64,000 nucleotides of DNA from an uncultured Parolsenella sp. (GTDB lineage Bacteria > Actinomycetota > Coriobacteriia > Coriobacteriales > Atopobiaceae), in contig CAKUNF010000003.1 of the NCBI GenBank assembly GCA_934668375.1, positions 62,001-126,000 of the forward strand, given 5' to 3'. Shown here piece by piece: positions 8,623-16,049 of this stretch; positions within the stretch are counted from its first letter, which is position 1; each line of letters opens with the position of its first letter. The position numbers and the translations under genes are program-made. The notes beneath the pieces were generated by a model. The model worked only from the letters and a program-made list of their open reading frames with translations, had not been told where the DNA came from and searched no databases.

Positions 8623-9618
8623 ATGTCGAAATCGAACGGCACCGAGAACTTCGCGGCGGTCACGGGCATCACGCTCGCGATCGCCGCGGCGGCGTTGCTG
8701 GCCGGCAATCTCGCGGCACCCGCGCCGAGCGCAAGCAGCGGGTCACAGGCAGGGGCCGCCAGCAGCATCGAACTGCTCGCAAGCGCCCGGGAATCGGTCT
8801 CCTTCGCAGACGAGCTGCTCGACCCTCTCTCCGCACGGGCGCAGGAGAGCTCGCCCGTCGAGGTGAGCGGCGCCACGGTTGCCCCCGCCAAGCTCGCAGA
8901 CCTCGACGCCGCCATACGCGACATCGAGGCGGGCGGCCACGACGTGGGCTTTCTCATGCTCGACGTCCAGACGGGCGTCAGCGTGTCATACCATGCGGAC
9001 CGCTCGTTCTACTCGGCCAGCTCCATCAAGGGACCCTACGTCGCGAGCGTGGTGAGCAACGTCTTGGGAGACGCCGCGCAGGCGGACGGCCGCGTCGACG
9101 CCATCCTGCGCTACTCGGACAACGATGCCTATGCCTCGTTCAGAAACGAGTACGGAAACGACCCCATGCAGGCGCTCGTGGACGCCTCGGGGGCGGGGCT
9201 GCTGCCCCACGCGGGCATCACGGACGCGGTCGAGGCCGCCGCCGAGCCGCAGAGCGGCGAGAGCATCGCCGACAACCACTACGAGTTCGTGACCCCGGCC
9301 CAGATGGCCGCGCTGTGGGACCAGTGCCGCGCGTTTCTCGGCTCGGACGCACCAGGCGCGGCGTGGCTTGCCCAGGAGTTCCAGGTCCCAGAGGTCTCAT
9401 CGCTCTCCCACGTGGGGCGCGCGTGGGGCACGACGTGGGCCAAGGCGGGCTGGTACCCAGACGACGCCTCCGGCTATGCCACCACGGTGGACGCGGGTGT
9501 CGTGCGCACGCAGAAAGGGGACGTGGTCATCGTCGTCATGACCACGTCCCCCATCGACTTCCCGGCAACGGCAAGCGTCATCCTGCCCCTGCTCGAGCTT
9601 CACGAGCAACTGGGCTGA
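8623..9618 (+). CDS. Class A beta-lactamase-like serine hydrolase, membrane-anchored or secreted
   Basis: 331 residues from the ATG at 8623; a GTG at 8608 in the same frame is possible but lacks a usable binding site. A hydrophobic segment (residues about 12-30) acts as signal or anchor. The penicillin-recognising fold is indicated by the SxxK motif in YSASSIKG, an SDN motif in RYSDNDAY, and a K-A-G triad in the C-terminal strand (TWAKAGWY) in place of KTG. I see no ExxLN omega-loop glutamate, so a wall transpeptidase/carboxypeptidase-like or unknown role is likelier than antibiotic hydrolysis. It follows the DUF711 gene closely. Confidence 0.75.
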   Translation: MSKSNGTENFAAVTGITLAIAAAALLAGNLAAPAPSASSGSQAGAASSIELLASARESVSFADELLDPLSARAQESSPVEVSGATVAPAKLADLDAAIRDIEAGGHDVGFLMLDVQTGVSVSYHADRSFYSASSIKGPYVASVVSNVLGDAAQADGRVDAILRYSDNDAYASFRNEYGNDPMQALVDASGAGLLPHAGITDAVEAAAEPQSGESIADNHYEFVTPAQMAALWDQCRAFLGSDAPGAAWLAQEFQVPEVSSLSHVGRAWGTTWAKAGWYPDDASGYATTVDAGVVRTQKGDVVIVVMTTSPIDFPATASVILPLLELHEQLG

Positions 9619-9657
9619 GAGAGGGGCCCGCCAGAGGGCGCCCACTCCCGCCAGCCC

Positions 9658-10602
9658 CTAGAACTCGCCCACGAAGCGAACCTCGGGCTCGAGCGCAACG
9701 TCAAACTGGCGCTTGACCTCGTCCTGGACGTGGGAGATGACGGCGCGCACGTCCGCTGCCGTGGCACCGCCCACGTTCACGACGAAGCCCGCGTGCTTCG
9801 TGGAGACGGCCGCGCCGCCCACCTGGTAGCCCTTGAGCCCGGCGTCGGTGATGAGCTTGCCGGCAAAGTGGCCCTCGGGACGCTTGAACGTGGAGCCGGC
9901 GCTGGGCAGTTCGAGGGGCTGCTTGCTCTCGCGCGCCTCCGTGAGCTCAGCCACACGTGCGGCAACGGCGGAGGCGTCTCCCGGCTCGAGCGAGAACGTG
10001 GCGGACAGCACGACGAGCCCCTCCGTGCGCACGCGGCTCGTGCGATACCCCATCTCCAGCTCGGAGGCGGCGATCTCCTCGACGAAGCCGCTCGGCATGA
10101 GGCAGCGGACGCTCTCGAGCACGTCTGCGCAGCACCCGTCGTAGGCACCGGCGTTCATGAACACGGCGCCGCCCACGCTGCCCGGGATGCCGCAGGCAAA
10201 CTCGAGGCCCGTGAGGCCCAGCGAGGTCGCGAGCGCGGAGGCGTCGGCGATGGCGGCGCCAGCCTCGCACACGATTCTGCAGCGCTCACGTGGGTCCCCG
10301 AGCATGAGGATGTCATCAAGCGCACCGGCGCAGTCCACCATCACGCCACGGTAGCCGCCGTCACCCACGAGCAGGTCGGAGCCCAGGCCGAGAAGGAAGT
10401 GGGGCACCCCGGTGTCTCGGCAGGCGCGCACGACGCGCACGAGCTCGTCCTCGCTCGCGGGCGAGACGAACAGGTCCGCCGGGCCGCCGACCTTGAACGT
10501 GGTGTGGGCGCTCATCGGCTCGTCGCGACGCACGGCGTCGGCGCCAACGACGCTCTCCAGGGCTGAAGCGAGCGCGTCGATTCTTTCTCGGTCCTGTGAC
10601 AT
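9658..10602 (-). CDS. murB: UDP-N-acetylenolpyruvoylglucosamine reductase MurB
   Basis: 314 residues. MurB is the FAD/NADPH enzyme that reduces UDP-GlcNAc-enolpyruvate to UDP-MurNAc in peptidoglycan synthesis. Motifs seen: HTTFKVGGPADLFV (FAD site), LLGLGSDLLVGDGGYRGVMVD, GIPGSVGGAVFMNAGAY (catalytic region with the conserved Tyr), and near the C-terminus SAGSTFKRPEGHFAGKLITDAGLKG with the catalytic Ser. The Tyr loop typical of type I enzymes appears absent, which fits type II MurB. The start at 10602 is supported by AAGGAG. It is divergent from the riboflavin ECF operon. Confidence 0.95.
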   Translation of the reverse strand: MSQDRERIDALASALESVVGADAVRRDEPMSAHTTFKVGGPADLFVSPASEDELVRVVRACRDTGVPHFLLGLGSDLLVGDGGYRGVMVDCAGALDDILMLGDPRERCRIVCEAGAAIADASALATSLGLTGLEFACGIPGSVGGAVFMNAGAYDGCCADVLESVRCLMPSGFVEEIAASELEMGYRTSRVRTEGLVVLSATFSLEPGDASAVAARVAELTEARESKQPLELPSAGSTFKRPEGHFAGKLITDAGLKGYQVGGAAVSTKHAGFVVNVGGATAADVRAVISHVQDEVKRQFDVALEPEVRFVGEF

Positions 10603-10664
10603 GCCTTCTCCTTGCTGGGTTGATGCGTTGCCTTGGTTTCGTCTCGACAATCCTAGCGTACCCA

Positions 10665-10692
10665 TTGACGCCGCGGCCGCGCGTGCTAGCCT
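10665..10692 (+). promoter_or_regulatory. Candidate promoter of the riboflavin ECF operon
   Basis: TTGACG (10665-10670), a 16-base spacer and TAGCCT (10687-10692) lie just before the FMN riboswitch, at the distance expected for its transcription start. Confidence 0.5.
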
Positions 10693-10701
10693 AGACGTGT
10701 C

Positions 10702-10838
10702 AGTTTCAGGGCGGGGTGAGATTCCCCACTGGCGGTAACTGGGAGGGCACGAGCCCCCAGAAGCCCGCGACCCGCGAATGCGCGGCTGATCCGGTGAGAG
10801 TCCGGGGCCAACGGTCACAGTCCGGATGGAAGAAACGG
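10702..10838 (+). promoter_or_regulatory. FMN riboswitch (RFN element)
   Basis: The leader contains the conserved RFN blocks in order: TTCAGGGCGGGGTGAGATTC, CCCACTGGCGGT, GAGCCC, CCCGCGA, CTGATCCGGTGAGAGTCCG, GGGGCCAACGGTCACAGTCC and GGATGGAAGAAAC. These fold into the six-helix FMN aptamer. It lies immediately before ribU, whose start codon is about 10 bases after the last conserved block. Together with the ribosome binding purines GGAGGG that directly follow, this suggests control of translation start, although termination cannot be excluded. Confidence 0.96.
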
Positions 10839-10848
10839 AGGGCCACCC

Positions 10849-11463
10849 ATGGCCAATTCCACGCAGCAATCGAACGCCAACGCCCAGACGCGCGAGCACC
10901 TCGAGCTCGAGAACACGAACCGCTGGTCAACGCGACAGCTCGTCACGATGGCGCTCATGTGCGCCCTCGGCACGGTCTTCTCGTTCGTGCAGATCCCGCT
11001 CATCCCTGCCGCGCCGTTCCTCACGTACGACCCCTCGCTCGTGCCCGCCATGGTGAGCGGGCTTGCCTTTGGCACGGGCCCCGGCCTCGTCGTGGGCATC
11101 CTCACCGCATGCCTGCACGGCCTGGTCACCGGCGAGTGGGTGGGCTCGCTCATGAACGTCGTCGCCACTGTCTGCTACGTTGCGCCCGCCTCGCTCGTCT
11201 ACGCGCGCGCCCGCAGCAACGCCGGCGCCATCGGCGGCCTGGCGCTTGGCGTCGTGCTCGCCACGGCAGGCTCCATCGTCGCCAACCTCACGATCGGCGT
11301 GGCGTTCTGGTACGGCTCGGCAGACGCCATCATGCCGCTCATCCTGCCCGCCGTGCTGCCGTTCAACCTGGTGAAGACCATCCTGAACTCGGCGCTCACG
11401 CTCGTCGCGTTCAAGTCGCTCGCCGGGCTCATAGACACCGAGAAGGGCAACGGTCGCGCATGA
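10849..11463 (+). CDS. ribU: Riboflavin ECF transporter, substrate-binding component RibU
   Basis: 204 residues with about six hydrophobic segments after a 25-residue polar N-terminus. It belongs to the ECF S-component superfamily: the segment TRQLVTMALMCALGTVFSFVQIPL is the usual first helix with its alanine motif for docking on EcfT, and DPSLVPAMVSGLAFGTGPGLVVGIL is the following S-component signature. The riboflavin assignment rests on the FMN riboswitch directly upstream. Its TGA overlaps the ATG of the ATPase gene by 4 bases, so translation is coupled. Confidence 0.92.
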   Translation: MANSTQQSNANAQTREHLELENTNRWSTRQLVTMALMCALGTVFSFVQIPLIPAAPFLTYDPSLVPAMVSGLAFGTGPGLVVGILTACLHGLVTGEWVGSLMNVVATVCYVAPASLVYARARSNAGAIGGLALGVVLATAGSIVANLTIGVAFWYGSADAIMPLILPAVLPFNLVKTILNSALTLVAFKSLAGLIDTEKGNGRA

Positions 11464-13199
11464 TCGAGTGCGCAGGCGTCCACTACTCCTATGACGACGG
11501 GCACGAGGCGCTCGATGGCTTGAGCCTCGACATCGCGGACGGAGAGTTCGTGGCCGTCCTGGGCGGCAACGGCTCGGGCAAGTCCACGCTGGCGCGCCAA
11601 CTGGACGCCCTGCTCGTCCCCAGCGCCGGCACCGTGACGGTCGACGGCCTGTCCACGGCCGAGCGCAGGTATGTCTACGACATCCGCAGCCGCGTCGGCC
11701 TCGTGTTCCAGAACCCGGACGACCAGATCGTTGCCGGCATTGTCGAGGACGACGTTGCGTTTGGCCCCGAGAACCTCGGCGTGCCCACCTCCGAGTTGCG
11801 CGACCGCGTGACCGAGGCGCTTGCCGCGGTGGGTCTCGCCGGCTTTGAGCGCAGGGAGACCGCCAGCCTGTCCGGCGGGCAGAAGCAGCGCCTGGCGCTT
11901 GCCGGCGTGCTCGCCATGAGACCGCAGACGCTCGTGCTCGACGAGGCAAGCTCCATGCTCGACCCCCGCGGGCGCGCCGCGCTCATGCGCGCGTGTCGCA
12001 GACTCCACGAGCGGGGCATGACGATCGTCATGATCACGCACTTCATGGAGGAGGCCGCCGAGGCCGAGCGCGTCGTGGTGTTGAGCCACGGGCGCGTGAC
12101 GCTCGACGGCTCCCCCACCGAGGTGTTCTCGCAGGCAGACGCCCTCGCGCGCCTCGGCCTCGACATCCCCTTGCCCTATCGCGTGGGCCTCAAGCTGCGC
12201 GAGAGGATCCCGGGCGTCACGCCGCGGGTCACCATGGACGCCATGATCGGCGAGCTCCAGCGCCAAGGTGCCCAAAGGTCTTTGACACCTTTGGGCACCC
12301 TCGCCGCCCAAGATGCCCAAAGGTGTCAAAGACCTTTGGGTGCTTCGGGCGCTCCGGCGCTTGAGCTCGAGAACGTCTCGTTTGCCTACGAGCAGCACGG
12401 CGAGCCGGCGCTGCATGACGTATCGCTCACTGTCCGCACGGGCGAGCTCGTGGGACTTCTCGGCCACACGGGCTCGGGAAAGTCCACGCTCGTCCAGCTC
12501 ATGGCCGGCCTCGAACGCCCGGATGGCGGCCGCGTCCTCACGAGCGACGGCCGCGTGGGCGTCGTCTTCCAATACCCCGAGCGCCAGCTGTTCGCTCGCA
12601 CGGTCCGCGAGGACGTGGCCTTTGGGCCGAGAAACCTCGGTATCACGGGCGGGGAGCTCGCGGCCCGCGTCGACGAGGCCATCCGCGGCGTCGGCCTAGA
12701 CCCGCAGGAGGTGGGCGACGTCTCGCCCTTCGCGCTGTCCGGCGGCCAGCAGCGACGCATCGCCTTCGCCGGCGTGCTTGCCATGGAGCCGGACGTCCTC
12801 GTGTTCGACGAGCCCGTGGCGGGCCTCGACCCCCGCAGCCGCCGCGAGTTCATGCGACTGCTGCGCAAGTTGCACGGGCAGGGGCGCACCATCGTCATGA
12901 CCTCGCACAGCATGGACGACACCGCCGAGCTGTGCGGCCGCGTCATCGTGCTCTCTCGGGGCGAGAAGCTCCTCGAGGGCGCGCCCGCCGAGGTCTTCTC
13001 GCACGCAGACGAGCTCCGCCGTGCGGGCCTGGGCCTTCCCGGGGCGCAGGAGATGGCCTCGCGACTCTCGGAACTTGGCTGGCCTCTGCGCCGAGACGTG
13101 CTCTACACGCCCGACGTGCTCGCGGCCGACCTCGCCCTCTGCCTGGGAGCGAACGCAGCCGCAAGCCCCGACAACGACACCCACGGAGGTGGCCGATGA
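11460..13199 (+). CDS. Fused ECF transporter ATPase EcfA-EcfA' (two ABC domains in one chain)
   Basis: 579 residues with two complete ABC ATPase domains, which are separate genes in many Gram-positives. Domain 1: Walker A GGNGSGKST (about 35-43), Q-loop FQNPDDQIV, signature LSGGQKQR, Walker B TLVLDEASSMLD. Domain 2: Walker A GHTGSGKST (about 335-343), Q-loop FQYPERQLF, signature LSGGQQRR, Walker B VLVFDEPVAGLD. The domain-1 Walker B is followed by Glu-Ala-Ser and domain 2 by the usual Glu-Pro. The linker (about 270-295) is encoded by an inverted pair of palindromic repeats. The gene powers RibU uptake with EcfT, overlapping both neighbours by 4 bases. Confidence 0.93.
   Translation: MIECAGVHYSYDDGHEALDGLSLDIADGEFVAVLGGNGSGKSTLARQLDALLVPSAGTVTVDGLSTAERRYVYDIRSRVGLVFQNPDDQIVAGIVEDDVAFGPENLGVPTSELRDRVTEALAAVGLAGFERRETASLSGGQKQRLALAGVLAMRPQTLVLDEASSMLDPRGRAALMRACRRLHERGMTIVMITHFMEEAAEAERVVVLSHGRVTLDGSPTEVFSQADALARLGLDIPLPYRVGLKLRERIPGVTPRVTMDAMIGELQRQGAQRSLTPLGTLAAQDAQRCQRPLGASGAPALELENVSFAYEQHGEPALHDVSLTVRTGELVGLLGHTGSGKSTLVQLMAGLERPDGGRVLTSDGRVGVVFQYPERQLFARTVREDVAFGPRNLGITGGELAARVDEAIRGVGLDPQEVGDVSPFALSGGQQRRIAFAGVLAMEPDVLVFDEPVAGLDPRSRREFMRLLRKLHGQGRTIVMTSHSMDDTAELCGRVIVLSRGEKLLEGAPAEVFSHADELRRAGLGLPGAQEMASRLSELGWPLRRDVLYTPDVLAADLALCLGANAAASPDNDTHGGGR
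12269..12343. repeat. Inverted pair of palindromic repeats (family B) inside the ECF ATPase gene
   Basis: Two 27-base units, GCCCAAAGGTCTTTGACACC followed by TTTGGGC, and its exact reverse complement apart from the last base, separated by 16 bases. Each unit is itself a hairpin. The insertion keeps the reading frame and encodes the Gln/Leu/Pro-rich linker between the two ATPase domains. A related single copy is at 42910-42936. Confidence 0.9.
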
Positions 13200-13996
13200 G
13201 GAACACCTTCACGTTTGGCAGCTACGTTCCGGGCGCGTCTGCGCTGCACCGCCTCGACCCGCGCACGAAGCTGCTGCTTGGCATCGCGTTTCTCGTGCTC
13301 GCGCTGCAGGCGCGCGACTTCGCGGGGCTCGTGCCGGCCGCCGCGGCCGTGCTTGTGCTGTACGCCTGTGCGCGCATCACGCCGGCGAAGGCGATGCGCG
13401 CGCTTGCCCCCACGCTGGGGATCGTCGTGCTCGTATCGCTGCTCAGGCTCTTCACGCAGCAGGGCGGAACCGCGCTCGTGAGCTGGGGAATCATCCAGAT
13501 CAGCACGGGGAGCCTGCACGCGGCCACGCTCACGGCGGCGCGCATCACGCTCATGATGATGGGGATGAGCCTCGTCACGATGACCACGCCCACGCTCGAC
13601 CTCACGGAGGGGCTCGAGAGGCTCCTCTCGCCGCTCGCGCGCCTTGGGGTCCCCGCGCACGAGCTGGGCATGATTGCGGGCATCGCCCTGCGCTTCGTTC
13701 CACAGCTTGTCGCCGAGATGCAAGACATCAGGATGGCCCAGGCAGCTCGCGGCGCCCGCCTGGTCGGCAGCCCCGTACGAGGCGTCCGTCAGGTGTCGAG
13801 CGTGGCAGTACCTCTGATGGCAGGCGTGTTCCGCCACGCCGAGACGCTCAGCGAGGCCATGGACGCGCGCTGCTACCACGGTCAGCAGGGACGCACGAGC
13901 CTGCGGCCGCTCAAGCTCCACGGCCAAGACGCCGTGGCCGTTCTCGCCTACGTCGCCCTGCTCATCGCAACGCTGGCCATCAACGCAACTTGCTGA
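13196..13996 (+). CDS. ecfT: ECF transporter transmembrane component EcfT
   Basis: 266 residues. It forms the membrane scaffold that couples the two ABC domains to the S component. It opens with SALHRLDPRTKLLLGIAFLV, the standard EcfT N-terminus, has several hydrophobic segments, and carries both coupling motifs with the Ala-Arg-Gly signature: a first one in the form QAARGARLVG and the second as AMDARCYHG (Arg kept, Gly replaced by Cys). The ATG overlaps the stop of the ATPase gene (ATGA). This completes a four-function operon under the FMN riboswitch. Confidence 0.93.
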   Translation: MRNTFTFGSYVPGASALHRLDPRTKLLLGIAFLVLALQARDFAGLVPAAAAVLVLYACARITPAKAMRALAPTLGIVVLVSLLRLFTQQGGTALVSWGIIQISTGSLHAATLTAARITLMMMGMSLVTMTTPTLDLTEGLERLLSPLARLGVPAHELGMIAGIALRFVPQLVAEMQDIRMAQAARGARLVGSPVRGVRQVSSVAVPLMAGVFRHAETLSEAMDARCYHGQQGRTSLRPLKLHGQDAVAVLAYVALLIATLAINATC

Positions 13997-14033
13997 CGGG
14001 CTCGCCCCCGCCACACTCACGAAAGGAGACGCC

Positions 14034-14456
14034 ATGAGCGCGGACAGCAACGGACTCGAGACGGCCCTCACCTACCTCACGTCGGTCCCGGCGTGGTACC
14101 TGGCCACCTCGGTGGACGGGCAGCCGCACGTCCGGCCCTTCTCGTTTGCCGCCATACAGGACGGCAAGCTGTGGTTCTGCACCGCCACCACGAAGGACGT
14201 CTGGGACGAGCTCACCCTCAACCAGCGCTTCGAGGCCACGGCCTGGTGGCCGGGGCACGGCTGGCTCATCCTGCGTGGGCGTGCCGGCCTCGTTGACCGG
14301 GCCGACCCGTCCATGCGCGAGGCAGGCTGGCGCCACCTCGAGGGGCTGGGCGAGCACTACGACGGTCCGGACGATCCCACGCTCACGTTCTTCAGCGTCG
14401 AGGAGCCCCGTGCCTGGATCTGCAACCACGACGAGTGGCAGCCGCTCGAGCTCTAG
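14034..14456 (+). CDS. Pyridoxamine 5'-phosphate oxidase family flavin-binding protein
   Basis: 140 residues with the split-barrel flavin-binding fold. The pattern AWYLATSVDGQPHVRPFSFAAIQDGKLWFCT followed by NQRFEATAWWPGHGWLILRGRAGLVD is typical of the small PNPOx-like proteins, which bind FMN or F420 or act as reductases. AAAGGAG lies upstream. It follows the riboflavin transport operon by 37 bp, so it may be co-expressed as a flavin user; that link is an inference. The substrate is unknown. Confidence 0.85.
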   Translation: MSADSNGLETALTYLTSVPAWYLATSVDGQPHVRPFSFAAIQDGKLWFCTATTKDVWDELTLNQRFEATAWWPGHGWLILRGRAGLVDRADPSMREAGWRHLEGLGEHYDGPDDPTLTFFSVEEPRAWICNHDEWQPLEL

Positions 14457-14489
14457 CCCCCTGCGGCGGCAATCGAGCCCGACGCCGCC

Positions 14490-14571
14490 ATGGTGACAGT
14501 TTGACCCCGTCCCCAGCTGTCACCGCTCCCATGGTGACAGTTTGACCCCGTCCCCAGCTGTCACCGCTCGC
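14490..14571. repeat. Tandem pair of 41-bp units of dispersed repeat family A
   Basis: Two direct copies, 14490-14530 and 14531-14571, each beginning ATGGTGACAGTTTGACCCCG and continuing through CAGCTGTCACCGCTC. They differ only in their last few bases. Each unit can form a GGTGACAG/CTGTCACC hairpin. They fill the gap between the flavoprotein gene and the promoter of the next gene. There are only two units, and no spacer, so this is not a CRISPR array. Confidence 0.9.
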
Positions 14572-14666
14572 GCCGCGGCACCGTGTAGTTCCCTTGTTTT
14601 GCAACGCGTTGGGTTATCCTCTTCTGTACGCAAGTGACACGCAACCGCATCTCAATTGGAGCCACC

Positions 14667-15866
14667 ATGTCACGCACAGCCCAGCGCCCCACCAGGGGCG
14701 ATTCCATAGCCGGCACGAACCTCATGACCCGCCGCGCTGCCCTCAAGGCCATGCTCGGCATCACGGCCGTCACGGCCGGTCTCGTCTCCAACCCCCTGCG
14801 CGCCATCGCCGCCGAGGCCTCCCGCGAGACCACGGACGCGCTCAATTCCGCACAGGCCCAGCTCGACGAGGCCCAGGCAAAGCTCGACGCCATCTCAGAC
14901 GAGTACGTGGCCCTGAACGAGCAGCTCAACAACACCGTGAGCCAGATCGAGCAGGTCCAGGCGAGCATCGACGACACACAGTCCCAGATTGACGCCAAGC
15001 AGGCAGAGATCTCCGACAAGCAGGACGTCCTCGCCGGACGCATCTCGAGCAGCTACAAGACGGGCAACGCGGACATCCTTTCGCTCATCCTGAACTCCTC
15101 CAGCTTCGAGGAACTCTCCAACAACCTGTTCTACCTCGGCAAGATCAACGCGAGCGACGAGCAACTCATCGCGGACGTCAAGCAGGCCAAGGCCGAGCTC
15201 GATGCCCAGAAGGCCCAGCTTGAGAGCCAGAAGGCAGACCTCGAACAGCTCAAGGACCAGCAGAGCCAGGAGCTCGCCGCCGTCCAGGCCAAGCAGGACG
15301 AGGCGTCTGCCATCGTCGCGAACCTCTCCGATGACGTGCGCGCCCTCATGGAGAAGCGCGACGCCGAGATTCTCGCCGCGGCCGAGGAGGAGAAGCGCCA
15401 GGCGGCAGCCGCCGAGGCGGCCCGCAAGGCGGCCGCGGCCGCCGCGAGCTCCAACCGCGGCAGCTCGGGCGTCTCCGGCACCGTGAGCTCGGGCAACGCC
15501 AGCTCCAAGGGACAAGCCATCGTGAACGCCTGCTATCGCGTGGGCTCGCCGGGCAGCGGCCTGTGCGCCATGTGGGTCTCGCAGGTCTACAGCGCCGCGG
15601 GCCTTGGCTACCCGGGCGGCAACGCCAACAACATGTACTGGAACTTCTGCACGAGCTCCAACAAGGGGGACCTGCAGCCGGGCATGATCATCGCCGTCTC
15701 GACGTGGACGGGCACCTCCGCGGGCCGCGTCTACGGCCACGTGGGCATCTACATCGGCGGTGGCATGGTCATGCACAACGTCGGCTCCATCCAGACGATG
15801 GGACTCGACGCATGGATCAACACCTACGGCACCACCGTCACCCCGCGCTGGGGCTGGGCGGCATAG
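14667..15866 (+). CDS. PcsB-like peptidoglycan hydrolase: signal peptide, coiled coil and C-terminal CHAP/NlpC-like domain
   Basis: 399 residues. The N-terminus has TRRAALKAMLGITAVTAGLV, a twin-arginine-like signal with cleavage likely after AIA. Residues about 50-260 form a long coiled coil (AQLDEAQAKLD, SQIDAKQAEISDKQDVL) followed by an Ala/Glu-rich hinge and a Ser/Gly linker. The C-terminal 115 residues hold the cysteine peptidase motif GSGLCAMWVSQVYSAAG, PGMIIAV, and the His motif VYGHVGIYIGGGMVMHN. This is the layout of PcsB/CwlO-type hydrolases, which need activation at the division site. GGAG precedes the ATG. A candidate promoter is TTGTTT (14594) with TATCCT (14615). Confidence 0.88.
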   Translation: MSRTAQRPTRGDSIAGTNLMTRRAALKAMLGITAVTAGLVSNPLRAIAAEASRETTDALNSAQAQLDEAQAKLDAISDEYVALNEQLNNTVSQIEQVQASIDDTQSQIDAKQAEISDKQDVLAGRISSSYKTGNADILSLILNSSSFEELSNNLFYLGKINASDEQLIADVKQAKAELDAQKAQLESQKADLEQLKDQQSQELAAVQAKQDEASAIVANLSDDVRALMEKRDAEILAAAEEEKRQAAAAEAARKAAAAAASSNRGSSGVSGTVSSGNASSKGQAIVNACYRVGSPGSGLCAMWVSQVYSAAGLGYPGGNANNMYWNFCTSSNKGDLQPGMIIAVSTWTGTSAGRVYGHVGIYIGGGMVMHNVGSIQTMGLDAWINTYGTTVTPRWGWAA

Positions 15867-15882
15867 CACGCCGGCAAACACG

Positions 15883-15920
15883 GAGGGCCGCTCGCGATTC
15901 GCTCGCGGGCGGCCCCTCTC
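15883..15920 (+). terminator. Probable terminator of the PcsB-like gene
   Basis: A GC-rich stem GAGGGCCGC/GCGGCCCCTC follows the stop codon by about 17 bp. The T content after the stem is modest (TCTCAT), so the call is moderate. Confidence 0.5.
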
Positions 15921-15982
15921 ATGCGTGCGCATCACGGGTGCAACCAACCACCCCATCGCGACCGCAACCAGCCGTTCCACAC

Positions 15983-15988
15983 TATAAT
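15983..15988 (+). promoter_or_regulatory. Candidate -10 of the galE promoter
   Basis: A consensus TATAAT lies 61 bp before the galE start. No convincing -35 is seen at the right distance. Confidence 0.45.
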
Positions 15989-16049
15989 GAAAGGCTGGTA
16001 TGGACGGGCTATGCCCCATGTCTCTGAACGCCCCGGCGAAAGGACTCCC

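Noticed and set aside
8623..9618. Beta-lactam resistance gene
   Set aside because: The fold motifs are there, but the deacylating Glu and KTG are not, and no resistance context exists.
14490..14571. Possible CRISPR array
   Set aside because: Only two adjacent units with no spacer between them, and the same unit occurs singly and inverted elsewhere. No cas genes are in the window.
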